Positions 34,966 through 44,250 of a stretch of 64,000 nucleotides of DNA are shown piece by piece (position 1 is the first letter of the stretch; the number at the start of each line of letters is the position of its first letter). Both the position numbers and the translations under genes were made by a program. The notes beneath the pieces were generated by a model. It saw nothing but the letters and a program-made list of their open reading frames with translations, made no database searches and was not told the DNA's origin. This DNA is from Nocardia brevicatena NBRC 12119 (lineage in GTDB: Bacteria; Actinomycetota; Actinomycetes; Mycobacteriales; Mycobacteriaceae), in NCBI RefSeq assembly GCF_000308495.1, contig NZ_BAFU01000070.1:1-64000 (forward strand), read 5' to 3'.

Positions 34966-35751
34966 TCAGGGGCGAAGGCGGTCCAGGACCTGTGCGTGCA
35001 GTGAACCGTTGGTCGCCACCGCATCGCCGCCGTGCGGACCCGGCTCGCCGGTCAGGGAGGTGAAGACGCCGCCTGCCTCCCGGACCAGGATGTCCAGGGC
35101 CGCCAGGTCCCACAGGGAAACCTCCGGTTCGGTGGCGATATCCACCGCGCCCTCGGCCACCAGGCAGTAGTTGAAGAAATCGCCGTAACCGCGCACCCGC
35201 CACACCTCGTCGGTGAGGTCGACGAACCTGTCCCGGAGGCCGCGATCTCGCCATCCCGACAGACTGGAGAAGGCCAGGCTGGCCGATCCGAGCCCGGTGA
35301 CCGCGGAGACAGTGATCGGCCTGGGCGCTCCCGGATGCGCCCGCACCCAGGCGCCCTGGCCCTCGGCCGCCCACCAGCGACGCCCCAACGCGGGCGCGCT
35401 GACCACACCCACCACCGGCGCCCCGCCCTGGAGCAGGGCGATGAGCGTGGCCCACACCGGGACCCCGCGCACGAAGTTCTTCGTTCCGTCGATCGGGTCG
35501 ATCACCCACTGCCGGCCGGTGAACTCCGCGGTGCCGCCGAACTCCTCACCCAGTACCGCGTCGTCGGGCCGGCCGTGTTTCAACATCCGGCGTACCGCCT
35601 GTTCCACCGCCAGATCGGCGTCCGACACCGGAGTCAGATCCGGTTTGGCGTCGACCTTCAGATCCAGCGCGCCGAACCGCTCCTTCGTGATCGCATCCGC
35701 CTCGTCGGCGAGTCGTAGGGCGAGTTCGAGATCGGAAGAATGTGCAGCCAC
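34966..35751 (-). CDS. hisN: Histidinol-phosphatase, inositol-monophosphatase type
   Basis: From GTG 35751 the protein has 261 residues, the length of mycobacterial/corynebacterial HisN; the frame continues 25 codons upstream without a good start. Motifs of the IMPase superfamily are present: GEEFGG metal site near residue 69, [15 protein letters not shown] near 85-98, and [17 protein letters not shown] near 215. The N-terminal [20 protein letters not shown] is typical of actinobacterial HisN. It dephosphorylates histidinol phosphate in histidine synthesis. Location near prfB agrees with C. glutamicum gene order. Confidence 0.88.
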   Translation of the reverse strand: MAAHSSDLELALRLADEADAITKERFGALDLKVDAKPDLTPVSDADLAVEQAVRRMLKHGRPDDAVLGEEFGGTAEFTGRQWVIDPIDGTKNFVRGVPVWATLIALLQGGAPVVGVVSAPALGRRWWAAEGQGAWVRAHPGAPRPITVSAVTGLGSASLAFSSLSGWRDRGLRDRFVDLTDEVWRVRGYGDFFNYCLVAEGAVDIATEPEVSLWDLAALDILVREAGGVFTSLTGEPGPHGGDAVATNGSLHAQVLDRLRP

Positions 35752-35777
35752 ACCCCGAACACTAGTCGGGCGTCCAC

Positions 35778-36371
35778 TCAAACCGTCGCCGGAACCGCGC
35801 GTGCCGTGGCCAGCGCGGCGGCCCACCAGTACAGCCGCCCCAGCATCCGCCGGGCGGCTTCGGTCGGTTCGCTCGGCTCGCGCAGCTTCCCGTCCTCACC
35901 GAACAGCAGGTAGTACCGCGGGAACGAGACGTACTCGCGGACGGTATGCGCGTCGAGTTCGTTGAACACCTGCCGCAGATGTTCGATGGCGAGCAGGCCG
36001 CCGCTACCGCCGCTGTACCCGACGAAGGCGATCGCCTTGCTCTGCCACTGGGTGAAATGCCAGTCGATGGCGGCTTTCAGCGCGGCCGGATAGCTGCGGT
36101 TGTAGTCGGGGGTGACGATGATGAACGCGTCGGCCCGCTCCAGCCGGCGGGTGAGCTCGGTCATCCCCGCCGGACGCGGCGGGTTCGGGTCGAGCGCCGG
36201 CGGCACGGCGGGCAGCGCCGAGGGGATATCGAATTCGGCGAGATCGATCACGTCGATCTCGAAACGCCCGTCGTGGGCGGCCTGCTCGGCGATCCACGCC
36301 GCCACCGTCGGACCGAAACGACCCTCGCGCACACTGCCGACGATCACCGCGAGTTGCACTGGTGTGGACAT
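35778..36371 (-). CDS. NADPH-dependent FMN reductase family protein
   Basis: The 197-residue flavodoxin-fold protein begins with the FMN phosphate loop [13 protein letters not shown]. It also carries [20 protein letters not shown] and [10 protein letters not shown], the flavin ring-binding loops. These cytosolic enzymes reduce FMN or quinones with NADPH. It lies 26 nt upstream of hisN in the same orientation, possibly co-transcribed, and is divergent from the XRE regulator at 36511. Confidence 0.9.
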   Translation of the reverse strand: MSTPVQLAVIVGSVREGRFGPTVAAWIAEQAAHDGRFEIDVIDLAEFDIPSALPAVPPALDPNPPRPAGMTELTRRLERADAFIIVTPDYNRSYPAALKAAIDWHFTQWQSKAIAFVGYSGGSGGLLAIEHLRQVFNELDAHTVREYVSFPRYYLLFGEDGKLREPSEPTEAARRMLGRLYWWAAALATARAVPATV

Positions 36372-36510
36372 AACGCTGATTCCTTCCCGGCGGCCCCGAC
36401 GGCCACCGCCGGTTCGAATCTGCTGTGCGGAGGAGCCGGTAGGAAGGCCGCGCGGAGAGTGGTAGTGCCAGGGTCACCCTGAACCGGTCCCGGGTCGCTA
36501 CCGTGGCACC

Positions 36511-37359
36511 GTGGCGGAAAACGAAATGGGGCTGTTCCTGCGCAGCCGTCGCGACGCGGTGTCACCGGCGCGGGTGGGACTGCCCACCGGCCCGCGGCGA
36601 CGCGCGCCCGGGCTGCGCCGCGCGGAGCTGGCGACGCTGGCCGGGGTGAGCGTGGAATACATCACCCGACTCGAACAGGGACGCGACCGTAACCCCTCCC
36701 CGCAGGTGCTGGCCGCGCTCGCCGATGCCCTGTGCCTGACTCCCGCCGAACGCGTCCACCTGTACCGCCTCACCAAGGCCGACAGCGGATTCAACTGTAT
36801 GGGCGCGGCCGAACCGGGACGGGAGGTGCGCCCGACCGTGTCGGCCCTGTTGGACCGGCTCGAGCGGACGGCCGCGGTGCTCGTGAACCGGATGACCGAA
36901 ATCCTCGCCGCCACCGACACATACCGAACGGTCATGGAGCACAGCGGTCTGTTCGAGCCCGCCCATCGGCCCGTCCTCGCGCAGTATGTGCTCACCGATC
37001 CGCGTGCCCGAGAAACCTTTCCGGACTGGGATCATCTGGCCGACCAGATGGTGGCCACCCTCAAACAGGGACCGTTCCGCGCCGACCCCGGTATCGCCGC
37101 ACTGGCCGACCAACTGACCATCACCGCGGGCGCGGCGTTCACCGATCGGGTGAGCACGGTCCCGAATCTGCCCGCCGCCACCGGAATCATCCGGCTGATC
37201 CACCCGGACGCCGGTCCGCTGCGACTCGCCTTCGAAACCCTCGACCTGTCCGCCGACGACGACCAGCGGTTGATCGTCTACCTCCCCGCCGACCAGAACA
37301 CCGCCGCAGGCCTGGACGAGCTCGCCGGCCGCCGACCGGGAGGCCTGCGGGCGGTCTGA
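36511..37359 (+). CDS. XRE regulator with MmyB-like ligand domain
   Basis: GTG 36511 gives 282 residues. The HTH is LRRAELATLAGVSVEYITRL followed by EQGRDRNPSPQVLAALADAL. The C-terminal MLTR/MmyB-like domain (PTVSALLDRLERTAAVLVNR, then TDTYRTVMEHSG) binds fatty-acid-like ligands in relatives. It is divergent from the FMN reductase, the common target of this regulator type. The shared promoter lies in 36372-36510. Confidence 0.92.
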   Translation: MAENEMGLFLRSRRDAVSPARVGLPTGPRRRAPGLRRAELATLAGVSVEYITRLEQGRDRNPSPQVLAALADALCLTPAERVHLYRLTKADSGFNCMGAAEPGREVRPTVSALLDRLERTAAVLVNRMTEILAATDTYRTVMEHSGLFEPAHRPVLAQYVLTDPRARETFPDWDHLADQMVATLKQGPFRADPGIAALADQLTITAGAAFTDRVSTVPNLPAATGIIRLIHPDAGPLRLAFETLDLSADDDQRLIVYLPADQNTAAGLDELAGRRPGGLRAV

Positions 37360-37432
37360 AGGCACCCACCACAGAGGCCGATGAACACGAGACTCCAGGG
37401 CCGGAATGTGCCACGCCCCCTGACGCGGCACA

Positions 37433-38557
37433 ATGAACACCGTGCATCCTGACGTAACCGCCGACCTTGCCGAACTCGACGCGACATTGAAGACCGTCGA
37501 GTCGGTGCTCGATATCGAGGAGCTGCGCCGCCGCATCGATGAACTGGAGCACCAGGCTGCCGACCCCGACCTGTGGAACGACCAGGAGCATGCGCAGCGG
37601 GTGACCAGTGAACTGTCGCACGCCCAGGGCGAGCTGCGTCGGGCCGAGGAGTTGCGGCAGCGGTTGGAGGATCTGCCGGTGCTCTATGAACTCGCCGAGG
37701 ACGAGGAGGGCGAGACCAGGACCGCCGCCTTGGCCGAGGCGGACGCCGAGCGGGCGGCGCTGCACCGCGATGTGGAGGCCATGGAGGTCCGCACCCTGCT
37801 GTCGGGCGAGTACGACAAACGCGACGCGCTGGTCAATATCCGTTCCGGTGCCGGCGGGGTGGACGCCGCCGACTGGGCCGAGATGCTGATGCGCATGTAT
37901 ATCCGCTGGGCGGACCGGCACAAATACTCGGTGGAGATCTACGACACCTCCTATGCCGAGGAGGCGGGCATCAAGAGCGCGACCTTCGCGGTGAAGACAC
38001 CGTACGCCTACGGCACGCTGTCGGTGGAGATGGGCACGCACCGGCTGGTGCGGATCAGCCCGTTCGACAACCAGGGCCGCCGCCAGACCTCGTTCGCCGA
38101 GGTGGAGGTGCTGCCGGTGGTGGAGACCACCGACCATATCGAGGTGCCGGAGACCGATATCCGGGTGGATGTGTACCGGTCCTCGGGTCCGGGAGGTCAG
38201 AGCGTCAACACCACCGACTCCGCGGTGCGTATCACCCACCTCCCGACCGGGATCGTGGTCACCTGTCAGAACGAGAAATCGCAGCTGCAGAACAAGGTCG
38301 CGGCCATGCGGGTACTGCAGGCCAAGCTGTTGGAGCGCAAACGGCAGGAAGAGCGCGCCCAGATGGACGCGCTCAAGACCACCGAGGGCGCGTCCTGGGG
38401 TAACCAGATGCGCTCGTATGTGCTGCACCCGTACCAGATGGTGAAGGACCTGCGCACCAACTACGAGGTGAACAACCCCTCGGCGGTGCTCGACGGCGAT
38501 ATCGACGGCTTCATCGAGTCCGGAATCCGATGGCGAATGCGGGAGCAGGTGGTCTGA
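37433..38557 (+). CDS. prfB: Peptide chain release factor 2
   Basis: This is a 374-residue RF2; GTG 37442 is an alternative start close to that of mycobacterial RF2. The stop-codon recognition tripeptide SPF is in [16 protein letters not shown], and the catalytic GGQ is in [19 protein letters not shown]. The frame is continuous, so the in-frame UGA and +1 frameshift that regulate RF2 in many bacteria are absent. RF2 terminates at UAA and UGA, the latter the dominant stop in this genome segment. Its stop overlaps the mscS start (TGATG). Confidence 0.97.
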   Translation: MNTVHPDVTADLAELDATLKTVESVLDIEELRRRIDELEHQAADPDLWNDQEHAQRVTSELSHAQGELRRAEELRQRLEDLPVLYELAEDEEGETRTAALAEADAERAALHRDVEAMEVRTLLSGEYDKRDALVNIRSGAGGVDAADWAEMLMRMYIRWADRHKYSVEIYDTSYAEEAGIKSATFAVKTPYAYGTLSVEMGTHRLVRISPFDNQGRRQTSFAEVEVLPVVETTDHIEVPETDIRVDVYRSSGPGGQSVNTTDSAVRITHLPTGIVVTCQNEKSQLQNKVAAMRVLQAKLLERKRQEERAQMDALKTTEGASWGNQMRSYVLHPYQMVKDLRTNYEVNNPSAVLDGDIDGFIESGIRWRMREQVV

Positions 38558-39432
38558 TGCGTTACTCGGGGACCGAGCCCCTGGCACTGTCCCTGTCGCT
38601 CTCGTCCGATATCACGTCGTGGATGCGTTCTTCGGGGCTCGAGATCGTGCTGCTCGTGCTCGGGGCGATGCTGTTCGGCAGGTTTGTCACCTACGTCCGG
38701 GATCGGATCACCCGCCGAATCGACGAGGGCTTCCAGGGTGGCGACGCGCTGGTGCGGTCGGAAGCGGCCAAACACCGGCACGCGCTGGCGCAGGTGATCA
38801 CCTGGGTGATCCTGACCATCGCCTATGTGCTGGTGGTGATGGAGGTGCTGCAGCGGCTCGGTTTCTCGATGAACGGTCTGGTCGCCCCGGCCGCGGTGCT
38901 GGGCGCCGCGCTCGGTTTCGGCGCGCAGCGCATCGTGCAGGATCTACTGGCGGGGTTTTTCCTGATCACCGAGCGGCAGTACGGGTTCGGCGATGTGGTG
39001 AGCATTACGATCACCGGTTCCGCGGACCCGGCCGAGGGCACGGTCGAGGATGTGACCTTGCGCATCACCACCTTGCGCAATTCGGATGGGGAGGTTATCA
39101 CCGTTCCCAACGGGCAGATCGTGAAAGTCACCAATCTGTCGAAGGATTGGGCGCGGGCGGCGATCGATGTCCCGGTGACGGCGAGCGCGGATCTCAACCG
39201 GGTCAACGAGATCCTGCACGAGGTGGGCAAACAGGCCTACCGGGATCCTCGGCTCGAACCGCTGCTGTTGGACGAGCCGACCGTGATGGGTCTGGAGGAT
39301 CTGACCGTGGACCAGATGAATATCCGAATGGTCGCCCGCACGCTGCCGGGTAAACAGTTCGAGGTGCGGCGGGAGCTGCGAGTGCGGGTGGCCTCCGCAC
39401 TACGTCGGGAGGGACTGCATGCGACCCCGTAG
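38557..39432 (+). CDS. MscS-family mechanosensitive channel
   Basis: The 291-residue protein starts at ATG 38557 in a one-base overlap with prfB. There are three N-terminal membrane helices (IVLLVLGAMLFG, ITWVILTIAYVLVVMEVL, and the pore helix VLGAALGFGAQRIVQDLLAG with the G/A pattern). A beta domain follows (QYGFGDVVSITITG, VEDVTLRITTLRNSDGEVIT, VPNGQIVKVTN). It should release osmolytes under membrane tension. The same prfB-mscS-ftsE order occurs in Mycobacterium. Confidence 0.95.
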   Translation: MRYSGTEPLALSLSLSSDITSWMRSSGLEIVLLVLGAMLFGRFVTYVRDRITRRIDEGFQGGDALVRSEAAKHRHALAQVITWVILTIAYVLVVMEVLQRLGFSMNGLVAPAAVLGAALGFGAQRIVQDLLAGFFLITERQYGFGDVVSITITGSADPAEGTVEDVTLRITTLRNSDGEVITVPNGQIVKVTNLSKDWARAAIDVPVTASADLNRVNEILHEVGKQAYRDPRLEPLLLDEPTVMGLEDLTVDQMNIRMVARTLPGKQFEVRRELRVRVASALRREGLHATP

Positions 39433-39568
39433 GTCTACGGCCGTTCTGGGAGCCGTATGGATCGCCACCTTCGTGCTGTATGTGTTCGTCAAACCGGATG
39501 CCCCGAGCCCGGAGGGCACGGCTTCCCTGGTGAAGACGACACCGGCGGCGGTCCCGGTGAATCACTGA
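39419..39568 (+). CDS. Small single-helix membrane protein between mscS and ftsE
   Basis: ATG 39419 lies inside the 3' end of mscS (14-nt overlap) and opens 49 codons. The sequence MRPRRSTAVLGAVWIATFVL then YVFVKPDAPSPEG has a positively charged start, one transmembrane helix and a Pro/Ser/Thr-rich outer tail. A larger proline-rich membrane protein occupies the same place in M. tuberculosis. The tight overlap suggests translational coupling to the channel. The function is unknown. Confidence 0.6.
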   Translation: MRPRRSTAVLGAVWIATFVLYVFVKPDAPSPEGTASLVKTTPAAVPVNH

Positions 39569-39614
39569 ACCTCCTGGTCAGGACACCGCCTATCGGTCAT
39601 CGTTATCAAGTGGT

Positions 39615-39629
39615 TACACTGGCTCCCCG
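39615..39629 (+). promoter_or_regulatory. Probable -10 box giving a leaderless ftsE transcript
   Basis: TACACT at 39615-39620 fits the actinobacterial sigma-A -10 consensus (TANNNT). A start of transcription about 7-9 nt later would fall on or next to GTG 39629. No Shine-Dalgarno sequence precedes that GTG, which supports leaderless initiation. The mscS operon may also read through. Confidence 0.45.
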
Positions 39630-40318
39630 TGATCACCATGCGGAACGTCACCAAGTCGTACAAGACGTCGACGCGACCCGCGCTGGACAACGTCACCGTT
39701 GAGGTGGACAAGGGCGAGTTCGTTTTCGTCATCGGACCGTCCGGCTCCGGTAAATCGACCTTTCTGCGGCTGCTGCTCAAGGAGGAGAAGCCGACCACCG
39801 GGGAGATCCGGGTGGCGGATTTCCGGGTGGATCGGCTGCCGGGACGCAAGGTGCCCAAACTACGGCAGCGGATCGGCTGCGTTTTCCAGGATTTCCGCCT
39901 GCTGCAGCAGCGGACCGTGGCGCAGAACGTGGCGTTCGCGCTGGAGGTGATCGGCAAACGGCGCCAGTTCATCGAGCGTACGGTGCCGGAAGTACTGGAT
40001 ATGGTCGGACTGGCCGGTAAGGCCGACCGCCTGCCGAGCGAGCTGTCCGGAGGCGAGCAGCAGCGGGTGGCGATCGCCCGGGCGTTCGTGAACCGGCCGC
40101 TGGTGTTGTTGGCCGACGAGCCGACCGGCAATCTGGACCCGGACACCAGCGCCGACATCATGATGTTGTTGGAGCGCATCAACCGCATCGGCACCACCGT
40201 GCTGATGGCCACCCACGACAATCACATCGTCGACGCCATGCGCCGCCGGGTGATCGAACTCGATCGTGGCCGGTTGGTGCGCGACGACGCGCACGGCGTG
40301 TACGGGGTGGGCTGGTAA
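39629..40318 (+). CDS. ftsE: Cell-division ATP-binding protein FtsE
   Basis: The 229-residue ABC ATPase starts at GTG 39629. Walker A GPSGSGKS at 39-46, Q-loop VFQDFRLL near 86, signature [14 protein letters not shown] near 138, Walker [10 protein letters not shown] near 160 and the H-loop MATHDNHIV near 193 are all present. With FtsX it forms the membrane complex that activates peptidoglycan hydrolases (RipC-type in actinobacteria) at the septum. The stop overlaps the ftsX start (TAATG). Confidence 0.98.
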   Translation: MITMRNVTKSYKTSTRPALDNVTVEVDKGEFVFVIGPSGSGKSTFLRLLLKEEKPTTGEIRVADFRVDRLPGRKVPKLRQRIGCVFQDFRLLQQRTVAQNVAFALEVIGKRRQFIERTVPEVLDMVGLAGKADRLPSELSGGEQQRVAIARAFVNRPLVLLADEPTGNLDPDTSADIMMLLERINRIGTTVLMATHDNHIVDAMRRRVIELDRGRLVRDDAHGVYGVGW

Positions 40319-41223
40319 TGCGGGCGAGTTTCCTGGCCGGCGAGGTCTCCGAGGGCCTGCGCCGCAATGTGACCATGACGATCGCGATGATCCTGACCAC
40401 CGCGGTCTCGCTCACCATGCTCGGCGGCGGCCTGCTCGCGGTGCGGATCGCGGACAAGACCGAGCAGTACTTCCTGGACCGGTTGGAGGTGCGGCTGTAT
40501 CTCACCGAGGATGTCTCGGCCGGCGATCCGGACTGTTCGCAGGAGCCGTGCCGCACGCTCATGGCGGATCTGAAGGCCGTCGACGGGGTGGAGTCGGTGC
40601 AGTTCCTCAGTCGGGACGACGCCGTTCGGGAGGCCAAGGAGAAAACCTTCAAGGACCAGCCGGAACTGGCCGAATTCGTGAGCGAGACGCCGCTGCCCGC
40701 CTCGCTGCGGGTGAAGATGGCCGATGCGGCGCTGTATCCGACGATCTACGAACGGTTCGTCGACCGCCCCGGCGTGGGCATGGTGCGCAATGACAAGGAC
40801 ATCGTCGACCGGCTGGTGAGCCTGTTCGACGGACTGCGCAACGCGGCGTTCGGTATGGCGCTGCTTCAGGCGTTGGCGGCGCTGCTGCTCATCGCGAACA
40901 TGGTGCAGATCGCCGCGTTCACCCGCCGTACCGAGGTCGGCATCATGCGATTGGTCGGCGCGACCCGTTGGTACACCCAGTTGCCGTTCCTGTTGGAGGC
41001 CGTGGCGGCCGCGTTGGCGGGTGCGCTGTTGGCGGTGATCGGGCTGTTTTCGGCGCGTCCACTGGTGATCGACCGCGCCCTCGGCGATCTGTTCGCGAGC
41101 AAGGTGTTTCCCCAGATCACCGGGGATGACATCATCACGACCGCCATGGTCGTCGCACCGGTGGGTGTGGTGTTCGCGGGGATTACCGCGTACGCGACCT
41201 TGCGTTTCTACGTGCGGGAGTGA
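40318..41223 (+). CDS. ftsX: Cell-division membrane protein FtsX
   Basis: The 301-residue protein has an N-terminal helix (MTIAMILTTAVSLTMLGGGL), an extracellular domain with two cysteines (GDPDCSQEPCRTLM), and three C-terminal helices (GMALLQALAALLLIANMVQI; LEAVAAALAGALLAVIGLF; VVAPVGVVFAGITAYATL). This is the FtsX topology in which the outer loop contacts cell-wall hydrolases. It is coupled to ftsE. smpB, which usually follows in this order, is absent; a strong terminator closes the operon. Confidence 0.97.
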   Translation: MRASFLAGEVSEGLRRNVTMTIAMILTTAVSLTMLGGGLLAVRIADKTEQYFLDRLEVRLYLTEDVSAGDPDCSQEPCRTLMADLKAVDGVESVQFLSRDDAVREAKEKTFKDQPELAEFVSETPLPASLRVKMADAALYPTIYERFVDRPGVGMVRNDKDIVDRLVSLFDGLRNAAFGMALLQALAALLLIANMVQIAAFTRRTEVGIMRLVGATRWYTQLPFLLEAVAAALAGALLAVIGLFSARPLVIDRALGDLFASKVFPQITGDDIITTAMVVAPVGVVFAGITAYATLRFYVRE

Positions 41224-41253
41224 CGCGGGCCGGATCCTGGACCCGTCCGTTCC

Positions 41254-41296
41254 GCGGAACCGCCCGGCTCGGAGGAGACCGACCGGGCGGTTCCGC
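41254..41296. terminator. Terminator of the prfB-ftsEX operon
   Basis: A 14-nt GC-rich arm beginning GCGGAACCGCCCGG pairs exactly with 41283-41296, and a further TCGG/CCGA pair lies inside the loop. It begins 30 nt after ftsX. There is no T-run. Confidence 0.75.
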
Positions 41297-41405
41297 TGTC
41301 CGGGGTCCCGGTTTCGGGCCACCGCGCCGACGGGGCTCGTCGGCAGTGATATCGCGCCCGGCGCGGCCGCTGCGGCGAGGCCCGAAATCTACCTATCGAC
41401 GGGCT

Positions 41406-41446
41406 TCTTACTTGTCAGTAAGATAGAGTCTTACTCAGGAGTAAGA
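41406..41446. promoter_or_regulatory. Two tandem 18-bp palindromic operators before fadE24
   Basis: Positions 41406-41423 and 41429-41446 both fit TCTTACT-N4-AGTAAGA; the first has TGTC and the second CAGG in the centre. Both sites are perfect in their 7-bp arms and are 23 bp apart centre to centre, about two helical turns. They lie 39-79 nt before the acyl-CoA dehydrogenase start, where they would block the promoter. The pattern fits a TetR-type repressor that binds cooperatively; the protein is not identifiable from this window. Confidence 0.75.
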
Positions 41447-41484
41447 TTGCTGGGGTCAGACCTCACCCCCACCCGAGAAAACAG

Positions 41485-42894
41485 GTGATGATGAGTACTC
41501 GAGACAGCGCCACCAAGCGGCGTCCCGATTCCGCCGGCGGTCAGGAGAACGGGGTGGGCCTGCATCAGCCCAAACGCGACTGGATGGGCGCCGCGATGCG
41601 AGTCATGTCGACCATCACCGGCTCGGAGCTGGCGGAAAAGTACCACCTGCGCAAACCGATCGAACGGGTTGCCTACGAGAGCACCAAAACCGGTTTCCGC
41701 ACCCTCGGTGCGGCCACCCGTGTGTTCAACCGGGTCGCCGGCGGCGGCGCGCCGAAACGGCTCGCCGACAACGAGTCGAAGAGCAAGGACTACTTCGATC
41801 TCACCCCCACCGACGAACAGCAGATGATCGTCGAGACGGTGCGCGAATTCGCCACCGAGATCCTGCGCCCGGCCGCCCACGACGCCGACGAGGCCGCGAC
41901 CACGCCGAAGGACCTGCTCGGGCGGGCCGCCGAACTCGGCATCACCCTGATCAACGTCCCCGAGGAGCTCGAAGGCGCGGCCACCGAACGCGGCGCGGTC
42001 ACCAACGCGATGGTGGCCGAGGCGCTCGCGCACGGCGATATGGGCCTGGCGCTGCCGCTCCTGGCACCCAGCGGCGTAGCGGTCGCGCTGTCACAGTGGG
42101 GCACCGACGCCCAACAGAAGACCTACCTGCCCGCCTTCACCGGCGAGAACGTACCCCAGGCATCGGTGGTGATCGCCGAACCGCGTGCCCTGTTCGATCC
42201 GTTCACCTTGCAGACCAAGGCGGTGCGCTCCCCGGGCGGCTACCGGTTGTCCGGGGTGAAGAGCCTGGTCCCGGCCGCGGCGGACGCCGAGATCTTCGTC
42301 GTCGGCGCCGAACTCGACGGCCGCCCGGCGCTGTTCATCGTGGAATCCGATACCAAGGGTCTGTCGGTGGAAGCCGACCCGAGCATGGGTATGCGGGCCG
42401 CGGGCCTGGGCCGGTTGGTATTGGACAATGTCGCGGTCTCCGCGGATGCCGTTCTCGGGGAGGGTGATGCCCAACAGCACGCCGCCGACTATCGCGACGC
42501 CGTCCAACTGGCCCGGCTCGGCTGGGCGTCGCTGGCGGTGGGCACCGGCCAGGCCGTACTGGACTATGTGATCCCCTACGTCAACGAGCGGGAAGCCTTC
42601 GGCGAGCCCATCGGCCACCGGCAGGCGGTCGCTTTCATGGTCGCCGATATCGCCATCGAACTCGACGGCCTGCGACTGGTCACCTGGCGCGGTGCCGCCC
42701 GCGCCGAACAGGGCCTGACCTTCGCCCGCGAGGCGGTACTGGCCAAGAAACTGGCCACCGACAAGGGCATGCAGTTCGGCCTCGACGGGGTGCAACTGCT
42801 CGGCGGCCACGGCTACACCAAAGAGCACCCGGTCGAACGCTGGTACCGCGATCTGCGCGGAATCGGCGTCGCCGAAGGTGTGGTGTTGGTGTAA
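41485..42894 (+). CDS. fadE24: Acyl-CoA dehydrogenase, FadE24-like
   Basis: The 469-residue protein starts at GTG 41485 or the ATGs that follow directly. The length equals mycobacterial FadE24 (468). An N-terminal extension of about 105 residues precedes the acyl-CoA dehydrogenase fold (LTPTDEQQMIVETVREFATE). The C-terminal helices hold AFGEPIGHRQAVAFMVADIA and the conserved GGHGYTKEHPVERWYRDLRG. The catalytic base is not obvious. The gene should form a heteromeric FAD enzyme with the next gene, as in other actinobacterial FadE pairs (inference). It is controlled by the tandem palindromes upstream. Confidence 0.85.
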   Translation: MMMSTRDSATKRRPDSAGGQENGVGLHQPKRDWMGAAMRVMSTITGSELAEKYHLRKPIERVAYESTKTGFRTLGAATRVFNRVAGGGAPKRLADNESKSKDYFDLTPTDEQQMIVETVREFATEILRPAAHDADEAATTPKDLLGRAAELGITLINVPEELEGAATERGAVTNAMVAEALAHGDMGLALPLLAPSGVAVALSQWGTDAQQKTYLPAFTGENVPQASVVIAEPRALFDPFTLQTKAVRSPGGYRLSGVKSLVPAAADAEIFVVGAELDGRPALFIVESDTKGLSVEADPSMGMRAAGLGRLVLDNVAVSADAVLGEGDAQQHAADYRDAVQLARLGWASLAVGTGQAVLDYVIPYVNEREAFGEPIGHRQAVAFMVADIAIELDGLRLVTWRGAARAEQGLTFAREAVLAKKLATDKGMQFGLDGVQLLGGHGYTKEHPVERWYRDLRGIGVAEGVVLV

Positions 42895-42927
42895 TCGGCT
42901 GCGCGGGTCCATTTCCAGGAGACTTTC

Positions 42928-44157
42928 ATGATCAATCTCGAACTTCCCAAGAAGCTGAGGGCCAGCGCCAATCAGGCGCATCAGGTGGCCGCACAGATCT
43001 TCCGCCCCATCTCACGCAAATACGACCTCGCCGAGCACGAATACCCGGTCGAACTGGACACCATGGCCGCCATGGTGGAGGGCCTCGCCGATTCCGGCAC
43101 TCAGAAGATCGGCGGCGCCGCCGGCGGTCGCTCCGATAGTGCCGACATCGACGGCAAGTCCACCGAGATCCTCACCAATGCCAACGGCGGCAATATGTCG
43201 GCACTGCTCAACGCCCTGGAAACCTCCTGGGGTGATGTCGGCCTGATGCTGTCGATCCCCTATCAGGGCCTCGGCAACGCCGCCATCGCCGCCGTCGCCA
43301 CCGACGAACAACTCGAGCGTTTCGGCAAGGTATGGGCGTCGATGGCCATCACCGAGCCGAGCTTCGGCTCCGACTCCGCCGCCGTCACCACCACCGCCGT
43401 CCTCGACGGCGACGAATGGGTGCTCAACGGCGAGAAGATCTTCGTGACCGCCGGGCAGCGCTCCACCCATATCGTGGTGTGGGCGAGCGTGGACCGCAGC
43501 AAGGGCCGCGCCGCGATCAAATCGTTCGTGGTGCCGCGGGACGCCCCGGGCCTGTCGGTGGCGCGGCTCGAGCACAAGCTCGGCATCAAGGCCTCCGATA
43601 CCGCGGTGCTACTGCTGCAGGACTGCCGGATCCCGAAGGACAATATCCTCGGCAGCCCGGAAGTCAATGTGGAGAAGGGTTTCGCGGGGGTCATGCAGAC
43701 CTTCGACAACACCCGTCCCATGGTGGCCGCCATGGCCGTCGGCGTCACCCGGGCCGCGCTCGAGGAACTGCGCACCATCCTCACCGAAGCCGGTATCGAG
43801 ATCTCCTACGACACCCCGCCCAACAACCAGCACGCCGCCGCGGCCGAATTCCTGCGGATGGAGGCCGATTACGAATCGGCCTATCTGCTGGCCCTGCGGG
43901 CGGCGTGGATGGCCGACAACAAGAAGCCCAATTCGCTCGAGGCGTCCATGTCGAAGGCGAAGGCGGGCCGCACCGGCACCAACGTGTCCCTGAAATCCGT
44001 CGAACTGGCCGGCACCCTCGGCTACTCGCAGCGTCTGCTGCTGGAGAAATGGGGCCGCGACTCCAAGATCCTCGACATCTTCGAGGGCACCCAGCAGATC
44101 CAGCAGCTCATCGTGGCCCGGCGGATTCTGGGCAAGACCAGCGCCGAGCTCAAATAG
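42928..44157 (+). CDS. fadE23: Acyl-CoA dehydrogenase, FadE23-like
   Basis: ATG 42928 with AGGAGA 7 nt upstream gives 409 residues. Features are the FAD/substrate segment AITEPSFGSDSAAVTTTAVL, WVLNGEKIFVTAGQR, and the C-terminal TLGYSQRLLLEKWGRDSKIL followed by DIFEGTQQIQQLIVARRI. In M. tuberculosis fadE24 and fadE23 lie in the same order. The enzymes oxidise an acyl-CoA at the alpha-beta carbon; the substrate is unknown. The 33-nt gap to fadE24 indicates one transcript. A partial copy of the last codons is found at 45331. Confidence 0.87.
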   Translation: MINLELPKKLRASANQAHQVAAQIFRPISRKYDLAEHEYPVELDTMAAMVEGLADSGTQKIGGAAGGRSDSADIDGKSTEILTNANGGNMSALLNALETSWGDVGLMLSIPYQGLGNAAIAAVATDEQLERFGKVWASMAITEPSFGSDSAAVTTTAVLDGDEWVLNGEKIFVTAGQRSTHIVVWASVDRSKGRAAIKSFVVPRDAPGLSVARLEHKLGIKASDTAVLLLQDCRIPKDNILGSPEVNVEKGFAGVMQTFDNTRPMVAAMAVGVTRAALEELRTILTEAGIEISYDTPPNNQHAAAAEFLRMEADYESAYLLALRAAWMADNKKPNSLEASMSKAKAGRTGTNVSLKSVELAGTLGYSQRLLLEKWGRDSKILDIFEGTQQIQQLIVARRILGKTSAELK

Positions 44158-44172
44158 CCCGGTAGAAGGCAG

Positions 44173-44210
44173 AAACCGGCGCGAGTCGGACTCTCGACTC
44201 GCGCCGGTTT
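44173..44210. terminator. Terminator after fadE23
   Basis: A perfect 16-bp stem (44173-44188 with 44195-44210), 6-nt loop, flanked by AAA and TTT, 15 nt after the fadE23 stop. A closely related hairpin is found at 45435-45470 behind the duplicated fadE23 end. Confidence 0.85.
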
Positions 44211-44250
44211 CCTCGCGTCGGCTCACGGTCCGACAGAGCACCAGAACCCC

